A stretch of DNA of 64,000 nucleotides from Salipiger sp. H15 (GTDB lineage Bacteria; Pseudomonadota; Alphaproteobacteria; Rhodobacterales; Rhodobacteraceae), in NCBI RefSeq assembly GCF_040409955.1, contig NZ_CP123390.1, positions 62,001 through 126,000 of the forward strand. Reading direction: 5' to 3'. Under the pieces are notes generated by a model that worked only from the letters and a program-made list of their open reading frames with translations, did no database searches and was not told the DNA's origin. The translations under genes and the position numbers were made by a program. Within the stretch, counting starts at the first letter, position 1. Every line of letters starts with the position of its first letter. Positions 1 to 8,639 of this stretch are shown here, in pieces.

Positions 1-1062
1 CCCAACCTGCGCAAGGTGCTCTCGGAGGCCGAGATCAAAGGCTTTGACGGCCAGCCCGTTGACGTGTTCCAGGATGCGCGGGGGCACCGCTGGTACACCG
101 CCGAGCAGATTGATGCAGTGCGCATGTACTTCCAGGCTGAAGCGCGGTCTCCAGACAAGTTTCTGCCCGGTCGAAGGACCAGGGATGACCATCTCCAGGT
201 CCTCACCTTCATGAACTTTAAGGGCGGATCTGGAAAGACCACCAGCGCCATTCATGCCGCGCAGGGTTTCGCCCTTCGCGGATATCGCGTTCTGGCGATC
301 GACCTCGACCCACAGGCCACCCTCACCATGCATTTCGGGGTGCGCCCGGAGATAGACTACGCTCAAGGCGGAACCATCTACGACGCGCTGCGCTACGAGA
401 AGCCGGTCCCCATTTCCCAGGTCATCAAGACCGAGACCTACTTCCACAATCTCGACTACGTGCCGTCCGGCATCATGCTCACCGAGTACGAGACTGAGAG
501 CGCGCTCTACCTGCGCGAAACTGGCTACATGCCGTTCTACATGCGCATGGGCAACGCGCTGCGGGAAATCGAGGACCAGTACGACATCGTCGTGATCGAC
601 TGCCCGCCGCAGATCGGCTTCTTGACGCTGACCGCGCTGAACACGACGACCGGGATCATCACGACGATCCAGCCCAGCATGTACGATGTGGCCTCCATGG
701 CCCAGTTTTTGGCGCTCATGGGCAACTTGGTAAACGCGATCTCCGAGCAGGGCGTGGAGCCGCCGCTGGACTTCATGCGCTATCTGATCACGCGCTACGA
801 CAATACCGACAACAACCAGCAGGATATCACCCGCTTCCTTCGGCACCAGTTTGGGCGCGAGGTTCTCAAGACTGAGGTGCTCGACTCCACGCTCGTCACC
901 CGGGCTGCCAGTGAACAACGCACAATCTACGAGATCGAGCCCCGGGATCAGAACCGCGGCACGTTCAAACGTGCTTGGTCCGCCTTTAACGCGGTTCAGG
1001 ACGAACTCGAGAACATGGTGCAGGCCGCCTGGAAGCGCGGCCCGATCAGGGGAGATCTGTAA
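1..1062 (+). CDS. repA: RepA, plasmid partition ATPase (ParA family), 5' end outside window
   Basis: ParA-type ATPase that segregates repABC plasmids and, with RepB, represses the operon. The reading frame is open from base 1, so the true start lies upstream; the first visible start-like codon is GTG at 16. Counting from there, the deviant Walker A KGGSGKTT is at residues 69-76, the A' motif DLDPQA at 96-101 and Walker B VVIDCPPQ at 192-199. The stop overlaps the repB start (TAATG), so the two are translationally coupled. About 350 residues are visible, against roughly 400 for the family, consistent with a short missing N-terminus. Confidence 0.96.
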   Translation, partial: PNLRKVLSEAEIKGFDGQPVDVFQDARGHRWYTAEQIDAVRMYFQAEARSPDKFLPGRRTRDDHLQVLTFMNFKGGSGKTTSAIHAAQGFALRGYRVLAIDLDPQATLTMHFGVRPEIDYAQGGTIYDALRYEKPVPISQVIKTETYFHNLDYVPSGIMLTEYETESALYLRETGYMPFYMRMGNALREIEDQYDIVVIDCPPQIGFLTLTALNTTTGIITTIQPSMYDVASMAQFLALMGNLVNAISEQGVEPPLDFMRYLITRYDNTDNNQQDITRFLRHQFGREVLKTEVLDSTLVTRAASEQRTIYEIEPRDQNRGTFKRAWSAFNAVQDELENMVQAAWKRGPIRGDL

Positions 1063-2231
1063 TGGCCCGTCGCCCGAGCGTCTTTGATCGCGCCCTCCCT
1101 CGGGAGCAACCGTCACCGAATGAGGCTGCAGAGCCGGCTGCACCGCCGGTCGAGAAGTCGCAGTCTGCAGGTAAGGTCGGCATCGCCTCGCTGATGTCCG
1201 CTGGACTGGACCAAGCTCTAGGCGACAAGGGTGTCCCCCCCACCCCCGCCGTCATGGCTATGAAGCGTTCGCTGAAAGATCTTAGCGAGGCATCGATACA
1301 GGAAATCCCGCTCGACCAGATCGGGGACTCCCGCCTCCACGACCGGATCGATCTAACCGAGGATCTCGAGCCGCTCATGAAAAGCCTCGAGGAGAACGGC
1401 CAGGAAACGGCGGTAAAGGTTCGGTATGCAGCCCCCGGATCTGGCAAGCCAGTGTACGAGATCATTGTCGGCCGCCGCCGTGTCGCAGCGGCGCGTGCGC
1501 TCGGATGGGAGAGCATCAAGGGGCTTGTCCTCAAGATCACAGACGAGGAACTTCTCCGCTCTCTGATCAGTGAGAACAGCGCCCGCAAAGACACGACCTT
1601 CATCGGGCGATCGCAGCTGGCCTATCTCGCCTCGAAATCAGGCCACTCGGACGATGAGATCGCCAAGATCTACAGTTCGGATCGAACGCTGATCAATAGG
1701 ATGATCCGCATCTACGAAGTGATCGGGCCCGAGATCATCAACCGTATCGGTGATGCGCCCGACATCGGCCGACGCCGCTGGATGGACCTACGCTCCGTTC
1801 TCGAGGGGAGCCCCATGTCTCCCGACGAGGTGTCGAACTTGATTACTCAGGGCATCGATCGTTTCGCTGACGAAATCGCCGAACTCTGGGCAAAGCGTGT
1901 CTCCACAAGCTCGTCCGGCAATGAGAGCATTCCGCAGTCGACGCTGCGGTTCTACGCGCTCGAGCGCATGCTCGAGGATCTGAAGACCCAAGCGTCCGAG
2001 GATGCCGACAATGGCACCGATGTAGCCAAAGGCGCGAGACCCACCAAGGCGACAGCACGGGCCCAGAAACGCCCCCTGCCCGGCTTCGGCACAGTGCAAC
2101 GCAAGCCCAAGGAATTGGTCCTGAAGATCGATAGAGGCCTGGATCCCAATCTCCTGCAGCGTATCGAGGACGCGCTCCCGGACCTTGTAAGACAGGTCGT
2201 AAAGGATGCTCAGGGAGACAAGAACTCCTGA
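1062..2231 (+). CDS. repB: RepB, ParB-type centromere-binding partition protein
   Basis: RepB binds parS sites and is the partner of RepA in plasmid partition. The 389-residue protein has the ParB/RepB N-terminal core: GQETAVKVR at residues 113-121, VGRRRVAAAR at 136-145 and ENSARKDTT at 171-179. A helix-turn-helix region follows around residues 195-215 (HSDDEIAKIYSSDRTLINR). The C-terminal half is charged, as expected of the dimerisation part. The start overlaps the repA stop in TAATG. A parS-like palindrome lies 34 bases downstream of the stop. Confidence 0.96.
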   Translation: MARRPSVFDRALPREQPSPNEAAEPAAPPVEKSQSAGKVGIASLMSAGLDQALGDKGVPPTPAVMAMKRSLKDLSEASIQEIPLDQIGDSRLHDRIDLTEDLEPLMKSLEENGQETAVKVRYAAPGSGKPVYEIIVGRRRVAAARALGWESIKGLVLKITDEELLRSLISENSARKDTTFIGRSQLAYLASKSGHSDDEIAKIYSSDRTLINRMIRIYEVIGPEIINRIGDAPDIGRRRWMDLRSVLEGSPMSPDEVSNLITQGIDRFADEIAELWAKRVSTSSSGNESIPQSTLRFYALERMLEDLKTQASEDADNGTDVAKGARPTKATARAQKRPLPGFGTVQRKPKELVLKIDRGLDPNLLQRIEDALPDLVRQVVKDAQGDKNS

Positions 2232-2264
2232 TTGCTGAGTAAAACAGTCAGGATTTAGTGCGTT

Positions 2265-2282
2265 CTGTGACCGCGGTCACAG
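2265..2282. promoter_or_regulatory. parS-like palindrome, copy 1
   Basis: An 18-bp perfect palindrome with core TGTGACCGCGGTCACA (2266-2281) in the repB-repC gap. The same core recurs three times downstream of repC, which marks it as the binding site of RepB. The position between repB and repC is a known parS location in alphaproteobacterial repABC loci. Confidence 0.85.
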
Positions 2283-2323
2283 AGCAAAAATGAGAGAAAC
2301 AAACGAGGAAAGGACAGACCAGA

Positions 2324-2390
2324 CAAAAAGAAAGACCCCCCGAAATCCGGTTTTCCGAACTCCGAAGGGTCCTGCGGTAGTCTTGTAGCA
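2324..2390 (-). ncRNA. Counter-transcribed RNA (incA/ctRNA) of the repABC locus
   Basis: repABC plasmids encode a small antisense RNA between repB and repC that lowers RepC synthesis and sets incompatibility. Here the minus strand carries a candidate -35 TTGAAA (2419-2424), a 17-base spacer, a weak -10 TAGGTA (2396-2401), and about 65 bases downstream a strong terminator hairpin with a T-rich tail. The G:U pairs in the hairpin form only in the minus-strand transcript, which fixes the direction. The ends are estimates. Confidence 0.72.
2334..2371 (-). terminator. Intrinsic terminator of the ctRNA
   Basis: A 17-bp stem closed by an AAAA loop on the minus strand; every position pairs when five G:U wobbles are allowed. 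It is followed by TTTCTTTTTG. The same bases read on the plus strand give C/A mismatches, so this is a leftward terminator. It could also act in the long repABC message as the structure that hides the repC translation start. Confidence 0.8.
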
Positions 2391-2395
2391 AACTC

Positions 2396-2424
2396 TACCT
2401 AGGACATTTTCGAATCATTTTCAA
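2396..2424 (-). promoter_or_regulatory. Candidate ctRNA promoter
   Basis: Minus-strand TTGAAA and TAGGTA hexamers separated by 17 bases, placed so that transcription starts near 2389, just before the terminator hairpin. The -10 box is a poor match to consensus. Confidence 0.5.
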
Positions 2425-2470
2425 CACCGATTTCGGTGAACGGTCTCCGTTTGTCTTCTGAGAATCGAGC

Positions 2471-3631
2471 ATGATGACAAGAATGTCCGCGAATGAGCAG
2501 CGCGGGCACTGGACTTCTTGTGGCCAAGCGACCGGGGCGCTCAGCTCCGGAATCGACCGCTGGGACCTTCTGGAGTGCGTAGCAGAACTCCGGAAGCCTC
2601 TTGGTGTCTCCGATCGCGACCTCAGGATTCTTCAGGCCCATCTGTCTGTTCTGCCGAAGGGGCCCCTTCTGGCAGCCAATCCCAACGTCAGCTTCATGAG
2701 CGGGGCAGAAGTTTGTCGCCGCGCCATGGGGATTGAAGAACACACACGTCTGAGGGCGGAGCAGCGCCTAGAGAAGGCCGGTCTCGTCACCCGACGCATG
2801 AGCGCCAACCGGCGTCGCTTCGCCGTGCGAGATGGTGAGGGCAAGGTACGTTCCGGCTATGGCATCGACCTTACCCCTCTTGTCGAGCGTGCGGATGAAC
2901 TGATGCAACTCCGCGAAAGATTCCGCGCGGCAGAAGCACATAAGGCTGAAATGCGCTCTTCCTTGAGAGCCAAGCTACGAGACCTCGAGGACCTCACTCT
3001 CGCAGCGGTGAACGACACGCACGCGCTTCTTGAGCACATTAAAGCATGGCGCACGGTCCTTCGCCGGCGGACTCTCGCTTTGTTGGATCTCAAATCTATG
3101 GCTGCAGAAATCGACGCGTTCGAAGCCAAGATCAAACCCGAAAAACAAGAAGCTACAGCGCTGGCCAGAACAGAGACTCTGTACCGCGGTTCAGATGCGC
3201 AGTCCGACAAAAAGGCGGTCAATGACGAGCAAAATGTCGGACACATAGAGTCTGACCAAAAAGATTCTAAAAAAAGAAACTCAGTGCATTCAGCCCGAAG
3301 CAATACGCAGACGCCGACGCTGCACCATTGCAACGAATGGAATGAGCTGAAGGAACTCCAGGCTTTCTATCCACGCCCCCCAACAAATGTCCGCGATCTC
3401 CTCAGCAAGCTCTATGAGTTCGGAGGCTTCCTTGGTCTCAGAGAACGAGTCCTGTCAAACACCGTCGCTCGCCTCGGACCCGATGGCACTGCCATTCTTC
3501 TCGATTACATCGCTGGGCAGATCGGACGGGTCCCAAATCCGGAGGGGTATCTGGAAAGCCTTCTTCGCGCCAATGCGCGTGGGGAGACAATCGCTGGCGG
3601 CAGACTACACATGGCTAGAGCGTCGATATGA
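2471..3631 (+). CDS. repC: RepC, replication initiator
   Basis: The essential initiator of repABC plasmids, acting in cis on an origin inside its own gene. The 386-residue product has the family order: an N-terminal winged-helix DNA-binding region (GIDRWDLLE near residue 27, then LGVSDRDLRIL, then the second helix set around RLRAEQRLEKAGLVTRRMSANRRRFAVR). A variable hydrophilic linker follows, then a C-terminal domain (around residues 290-380). ATG codons at 2471, 2474 and 2483 compete and no clear ribosome site decides between them. Expression is likely limited by the antisense RNA upstream. Confidence 0.93.
   Translation: MMTRMSANEQRGHWTSCGQATGALSSGIDRWDLLECVAELRKPLGVSDRDLRILQAHLSVLPKGPLLAANPNVSFMSGAEVCRRAMGIEEHTRLRAEQRLEKAGLVTRRMSANRRRFAVRDGEGKVRSGYGIDLTPLVERADELMQLRERFRAAEAHKAEMRSSLRAKLRDLEDLTLAAVNDTHALLEHIKAWRTVLRRRTLALLDLKSMAAEIDAFEAKIKPEKQEATALARTETLYRGSDAQSDKKAVNDEQNVGHIESDQKDSKKRNSVHSARSNTQTPTLHHCNEWNELKELQAFYPRPPTNVRDLLSKLYEFGGFLGLRERVLSNTVARLGPDGTAILLDYIAGQIGRVPNPEGYLESLLRANARGETIAGGRLHMARASI
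3205..3292. other. Probable oriV: AT-rich stretch inside repC
   Basis: In repABC plasmids the origin lies in an AT-rich segment within repC. In this GC-rich gene the stretch coding for the linker (DQKDSKKRNS region) is markedly A-rich, with runs such as AAAAAGATTC and AAAAAAAG. This is inference from composition and family knowledge. Confidence 0.55.
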
Positions 3632-3746
3632 GTGCGGTCTCTCAAATCGACGCTCCACGTGAAGGACCCCTGCTCTCTCGCTCTGTGGTACTGATCGCAG
3701 TGCCACGGGGACCGTGCGAGTATGCCTTGAGGATCCTTGGAGGATT

Positions 3747-3762
3747 TGTGCCCGCGGTCACA
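3747..3762. promoter_or_regulatory. parS-like palindrome, copy 2 (one mismatch)
   Basis: TGTGCCCGCGGTCACA, identical to the other copies except for C in place of A at position 5 of the core. First of three sites clustered downstream of repC. Confidence 0.75.
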
Positions 3763-3808
3763 GTTCAACGGATTTAAGATTCACGAGCGGGTTGCTTGCC
3801 AGAGAGGC

Positions 3809-3830
3809 GTTTGTGACCGCGGTCACAAAC
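3809..3830. promoter_or_regulatory. parS-like palindrome, copy 3 (22-bp perfect dyad)
   Basis: The 16-bp core TGTGACCGCGGTCACA (3812-3827) extended by GTT/AAC arms into a perfect 22-bp inverted repeat, the longest of the four sites. Confidence 0.85.
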
Positions 3831-3901
3831 CGGTCCGGAATCCTTACCCTTGCTCCCGGCATCTGCCTGGAACCTTTTGAGCTACGGCCACAACAGGCCA
3901 T

Positions 3902-3919
3902 CTGTGACCGCGGTCACAG
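3902..3919. promoter_or_regulatory. parS-like palindrome, copy 4
   Basis: 18-bp perfect palindrome with the same core as copies 1 and 3. The centres of copies 2, 3 and 4 are 65 and 91 bases apart. Confidence 0.85.
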
Positions 3920-5620
3920 TATTACGCCCTTCTCGTAAAACTGCGATTTTTTCCCATGCAGCCCATCGGACTTCCTGTCCGCCTCATAGAAATTCCGGGG
4001 TGCCTCTGTCCAAAAGAGCGCGGCTTACGGACCAGTCGCGTGTCGATCCCACTCTGATCTCTGGACGCCAGCCTGAAACCTCGGTCTCGAGACGCATCGC
4101 AGAGGAAAGGCGTGAGTGCACATCTCAGTGCGCTGTGGCACTGTTCGTGTCCGTAAGTGAAAGACCTTGGCCTTCATCTTCCAGAAATTAGAGAACCGGG
4201 CCGCGATGCTCTGCCCTAGCTTCCTCCCGTCGCACGCTGTCCCTTCCCGACCCAGGAGACGACCCAGATATCGAGGTAATAGCTCCAGTGACAACAGCGC
4301 GTGCCCAATGCATCAGCGAAACAGATAAATGAGAATGGCAGGAAGGCTGGAATTGGCGCCGGTAGGGGCCGATGCGATCCACCTTCTTCAGCACGTCCAT
4401 CAGGGTATAGACGAGTATGCGGCGCTTGATCCTTCGCCCGGGGCTGTACGCGCAATCGAAGTAGACCATCATATGAACCGCGGTACTCCCTGAGAATTCT
4501 GGAGTTGGACCCGCAGTGCCGACATTTCGAATTCAATATCCGAAGATCAGCCTGTACGGCTCACTCACGACAACGTCCCCGACGTGTATACTTGCAAGGA
4601 CCGTTGGCTATGTGCCGTTGGAACGAGGCCAACGAAAGGGTCGCGCTGTTCCGATCGCAGGCCGCAGCGACGGTCGCAATGTATATGCCCATCAGTTGCG
4701 GCGACGGGGCAGGGGCCCCGCATGCGGTCCCAGCGAAAGATATGCGCCCAGCGTAGGCCCTCAACATGTCTTCCGAGACTGCCCCGCTTGTACAGTACCA
4801 CACCGTGTCGGCCGGCCGGTCAAGGTAGCCGAATTCTGCCACATAGACGGCACGGAGAACACTAAGATACTCTCGCCCCCCTGACTGACGGGCGGGGGGC
4901 CTGCAGCTCTGAGAGCGAATGCGGGATGTCATACAGACTTTTTTCGGGGCTATATTCCATCTGACCAAAACTAGCACGTTTTGGAGCAAGCGAACTCTGA
5001 TCGCGAACACGACTTTCAAGCCGAGAGATTTGGCAATCGTCATTCCTTTCATTCTCCGCGATGTCCGGCCCTCTCTGAGGACATGCGGGCCGACGTAAGA
5101 CCCACGGAGTAGGGATTGTGATCATCTCGGCGATCCCAGGGCTCATTTCCTGCGACTAATAGATTTATCTAAGTATCTGAAATTTGGTTAATTATTTAAG
5201 AAATTTCGCGACTTCATGCCACAAATTTGAGCGACCAACCTGGGCCATGCCGCCGGACCTCTTGAAGTCCCGAGGGCGCCGGAACCGTTGCAGGAGATTA
5301 ACAGAGACCGGGCAGTGCTGTGGCGGCGGGCCGCGCCCACGGATCAAGGGACCGCGATCGGTGCAAGACCTCGCATAATGCAGTTGTAGATACCAATGGC
5401 CCTAGGAGAGACTTTGTTCGACAAACGCAGCATGGCCGACTGACACTCCCTCCGGGTCGTGAGCCAAGGAAAGGGATGACAGAGATTGGGCGGCAGATTA
5501 ATGCGCCCGGGATGGGCCGCCACTGGTGCACCAGGCATTGTTCATCGCTTGGAAGCCGGCCGCGCGGGTCTTATCTGCGAATGGGGAGGGCAGGGGGCTC
5601 GTCCCGGTGAGAGGACGACA
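3920..5620. other. Gene-poor stretch downstream of the partition sites
   Basis: No convincing gene was found on either strand. The open frames here are short, carry low-complexity or atypical residue content, lack ribosome sites and match no family I recognise. It is probably debris from past insertions near the replication module. Confidence 0.5.
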
Positions 5621-6539
5621 ATGAAGCGCCGTGCGACTCAGCCTTCGGACCCCAAGGACTACTTTGCCGAGGCGCGGGCGCGCGTCGATGGTCATGTCGG
5701 GTCGACCTTCTCCGTCGCTGGCTCGGCCCGATTGCATCGCAGGGCTCTAGGCCTGGATGTCCTCTGTGTGCTCCGCTCAACGTGGTCTTGGCGCCCCTAC
5801 ATGCCCTCCTGCGCCTCATCGCCCTCCTGCTGCGGGCAGTGCGCCTGAGACGCGCTTCAGGCCTTCTGGGGCGCGTCCACCTGATCCTGCCCACGCGCAC
5901 GGCACGCGCAGTGGAGGAGGGGCTTCTCAAGCATGTCTTTGCCCTGCCGGCGGACCTGGACGCTCGATTGCCGATCGCTTCGCCGAGGCCCCTCCGCTTC
6001 GAGCTGACGCTTCGCTGAGCGAGGATGAGACCCGCAGGCGGGCGGAGCGGGCCGCCACGACCATCAAGATCTACACCGGCACCCGGTCGGCCGTGGCCGA
6101 GATGACCACGGCACTGCTGACGATCTGTTTCGAGGCGTGGCTGTTCCATCGCCTTACGCCGGGCATGCTGTCCCTGGCGCCTGCGCTGGCCGCCACCTAC
6201 GCTCTGGACGCTGCGACCGGGAACTTCCCGCTCGGGCGTGGATTGGGCGCGCTATGGTATGGCGCGTTCCCTGTCGGCGCCTCGCCTTTGGCCATTGTCA
6301 CGATTGCGCTGATGCTGATCGTCACGGCGGCCATCGTCACGGCCTTTGCCGGCATCTTGGCCGATCCCGTCCAGACACGGCTCGGTGTTCACCAGGCACG
6401 TCTGCGTCGGTTGGTCACCGCGGTGGAGCGGGATATGTCGGGGTCGGACTCGGTGACCTTCGCGGCGCGCGAACACCTCTATGCGCGGGTCTTCGCCATC
6501 GCCGATATCGCCGGCGGACTGTTCAGGCACTTCCGCTGA
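5621..6539 (+). pseudogene. Membrane-associated protein gene broken by two frameshifts (DUF6635-like)
   Basis: A GAGG ribosome site precedes ATG 5621. The protein (KDYFAEARARVDGHVG) runs to about 5755, then coherent coding sense moves to another frame (APLNVVLAPLHALLRLIALL to about 5980), then to a third frame (EMTTALLTICFEAWLFHRLTP, to the stop at 6539). Joined, the three pieces make one protein of about 300 residues with hydrophobic helices, in the domain order of an uncharacterised proteobacterial family that I believe is DUF6635. Either a pseudogene or two indel errors in the sequence. The family name is tentative; the frame breaks are seen directly. Confidence 0.6.
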
Positions 6540-7096
6540 GGTCAGCCTGGACTAGCTCTGAACGAGCGTCATCGCCCAAGCACACAAAAGTACCAGGTGC
6601 CCGGCATGGGCCCATACCTCGTTGGAGCAAGCAGTAGCTTTGCGTGGCCTGTTCCTTACGAGGATTTTCTGAACGATCTCGCAGTCTTCAGACCCGATGC
6701 CGTTAGCCTTCCCCAGCCCATTTGGGGTACCCCCGCTTGGTCGCGAACTCATTCCTAGAGCTGATGATCGCGGAGTGGGCTGACTGCGCACGGCAGACCT
6801 CGGTACATATTTTCAAATTATCAACGAGTTTGGGCCTCGCGAGGGCAAATGCTGGGGGCGAGTAGCCCGCTGCCACCCCATGTCCAACTCCAGCGCTGAA
6901 CTCGGCGCAAAGGTCACGGTGAAAATCTACGGTGGCGACGCGCCGGCCGTGGGCATCATTAGCAACTGCCAGGATGCCGGAGGACTCACCGCTCCCGCTC
7001 GCCTTGGCAAGGCGGTTACTCGCAGCCACGCTCGGTCCTGCTTGGCATGGCAAATGCTGGGATGATAAACTCGGGGCCGCAGGAGACAGGAGTGGC
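6540..7096. other. Intergenic region, no gene recognised
   Basis: Only overlapping out-of-frame open frames without ribosome sites. The long minus-strand frame covering 6703-7386 is rich in Ala, Ser and Cys and matches no family I know. Confidence 0.4.
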
Positions 7097-7258
7097 ATGA
7101 CCGCGCAACAGAGCGACAAAAGCGATGCCAGCAAAGTAGCGCCGTCGGCTGAGCACGAGCGCGCCACTTGGATTGCCGCTGCCAGAGAAGGTCTCGCCGA
7201 TGAGGCTTTGCACATTGAGAAGCATGGATTGACACTCGCTCGGTTCAGGCAGGCTTGA
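7097..7258 (+). CDS. Small CcdA-like antitoxin or its remnant
   Basis: A 53-residue product from ATG 7097, preceded by GGAGTGGC. Its C-terminal half (ERATWIAAAREGLADEAL, then HIEKHGLTLARFRQ) resembles the toxin-binding tail of CcdA family antitoxins, which typically reads W-x-x-x-N-x-x-A-I then x-x-VEKHGL-x-L-x-x-x-R. The Asn of that pattern is replaced and the DNA-binding N-terminus looks short. No CcdB-like toxin follows, so it is at best an orphan antitoxin. The frame is open upstream to 6932 without a convincing start. Confidence 0.35.
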   Translation: MTAQQSDKSDASKVAPSAEHERATWIAAAREGLADEALHIEKHGLTLARFRQA

Positions 7259-7580
7259 ACAGGAGCACAAGGTGCCTGGCGGCAAGCCTGCTTACATATT
7301 CGACGTTTTCTGACGGTTCCTGGACCGAACTTCTTCGGCGGTCTGAGCAAGGCGGCGGCGGCGCATTTTGAAGAGGATGACAACATAGAACGTCATCGGG
7401 ACGAATTTCAGGCTCGCGACGGGCGGGCTCCGAGATTTCTCGCGCGGGCGCCTTTTGTGGATTTCCGTAACTGGCGTCTCTGATCGTTCAGATGAATGCC
7501 TCTTGGTGCCCGACGGTGCCAGCGAGCGGTACGTCGTCTATTCCGACGACCCCTTTGCGGCGGCCCGAACCACGCAAGGG
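7259..7580. other. Intergenic region with a possible gene tail
   Basis: Immediately after the CcdA-like stop the same frame stays open to a TGA near 7484 and encodes a hydrophilic stretch (AHFEEDDNIERHRDEFQARD) of protein-like composition, but there is no start codon. Likely a remnant; no family recognised. Confidence 0.3.
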
Positions 7581-8480
7581 TTAGTCGCAGGCGTCGAGAT
7601 ACTGCATCAGCCGGTCCATGAAGGTCAGCGTCACTGGCCCCAGCACCTGACCGCGCCGGGTCATCAGCATCAGCCGGTTCGCCGCCATGGCGCGGTCGGC
7701 TAGCGGGATATGGACCAGCCGCCGCTCGGCCAGTTCCGGTGCGACATCGAAGGCGGGCAGGAAGCACAGGCCGTCAGAGGTGAGCGCCATCTGCCTCATC
7801 ATGTCGATGGAATTGGTCTGGTAGCTCGGCCGGATCTCGGCCCCGGCAGCGAGGAAACAGTCGCGGATCACCCGGTGCATTCGCAGCGTCTCGTCGGGCA
7901 GGATCAGCGGGTAGGGCAGGCAGTCCGAGGGCCGCAGCTGTCCACGCCGCGCCAGCGGATGGTCGGGCGAGACCACCACGCCGAGCGGTGCTTCGTAGCT
8001 GCGGTGGACTGTCAGTTGCGGGTCCTGGGGGAGGTTGTAGCCGAGCCCGATGTCGGATTCCCCGTCGAGCACCTGCTGGACGATGTCGCGGATGAAGGCG
8101 GTGCGGCAGCTCACCCGCACGTGCGGATGGTCGGCGGCGAACTCCTGCAGCACCCGCGGCACTGCGCCCGAGACCAGCCCGTTCATCGTGGCAATGCGTA
8201 CTTCGTTGCCGCCGAGCCCGCGCATGGTCTCGAGCCGCTCTGAGATCCGCCGGTAGTCGCGCATGGTGCGGCGCACGTGCTCGATCACCACCTCGCCGGC
8301 GGCGGTCAGCTTCATGCCGCGGGGCAGGCGCTGGAACAGCGGCTCGCCCATCGCCTCCTCGAGCAGCAGCACCTGCCGGTTCACCGCCGTGGGCGAGACG
8401 TTCAGCCGCTCGGCCGCCTTGCGCACCGAGCCGGCGCGGGCGACCTCGTCGAGATAGGTGAGCATACGCGAATGCAGCAT
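7581..8480 (-). CDS. LysR-family regulator of the adjacent transport/catabolic operon
   Basis: A 299-residue LysR-type activator. The start at 8480 is chosen because GGAG lies five bases ahead and the protein then opens with the winged helix-turn-helix (residues about 1-62: VRKAAERLNVSPTAVNRQVL). The remainder is the two-lobed effector domain (RIATMNGLVSGAVP onward, then DIGLGYNLPQDP). It is transcribed away from the ABC transporter operon with 159 bases between, the usual arrangement for a LysR regulator controlling its neighbour. The inducer is probably the imported compound or a breakdown product of it. Confidence 0.93.
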   Translation of the reverse strand: MLHSRMLTYLDEVARAGSVRKAAERLNVSPTAVNRQVLLLEEAMGEPLFQRLPRGMKLTAAGEVVIEHVRRTMRDYRRISERLETMRGLGGNEVRIATMNGLVSGAVPRVLQEFAADHPHVRVSCRTAFIRDIVQQVLDGESDIGLGYNLPQDPQLTVHRSYEAPLGVVVSPDHPLARRGQLRPSDCLPYPLILPDETLRMHRVIRDCFLAAGAEIRPSYQTNSIDMMRQMALTSDGLCFLPAFDVAPELAERRLVHIPLADRAMAANRLMLMTRRGQVLGPVTLTFMDRLMQYLDACD

Positions 8481-8520
8481 GGGGACTCCGGGGGTGATGC
8501 GCGTATGAAAGCGGCGGCCC

Positions 8521-8581
8521 TCGCGTGTGTCAACAATAAGTGGACGGACATATCGAAACATAGCACTTTTATGACACGCGA
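8521..8581. promoter_or_regulatory. Inverted repeat in the LysR/ABC divergent promoter region
   Basis: TCGCGTGTGTCA (8521-8532) and TGACACGCGA (8572-8581) are near-perfect inverted partners separated by 39 bases in the 159-bp divergent gap. Widely spaced dyads of this sort suit the recognition and activation sites of a LysR tetramer. Confidence 0.5.
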
Positions 8582-8639
8582 AGCGCGCCGATAAACGGGT
8601 CAACGACACCAAGAAACGCCCCCGACAGGAGACCCTCCC

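Noticed and set aside
4188..4536. Overlapping minus-strand frames of 94-106 codons
   Set aside because: No ribosome site, unusual residue content, mutually overlapping, no family recognised.
4516..5052. Frames on both strands in the gene-poor region
   Set aside because: No supporting start signals or domains; likely chance.
6703..7386. Minus-strand frame of 227 codons
   Set aside because: Ala/Ser/Cys-rich with no domain; overlaps the better supported CcdA-like frame on the other strand.
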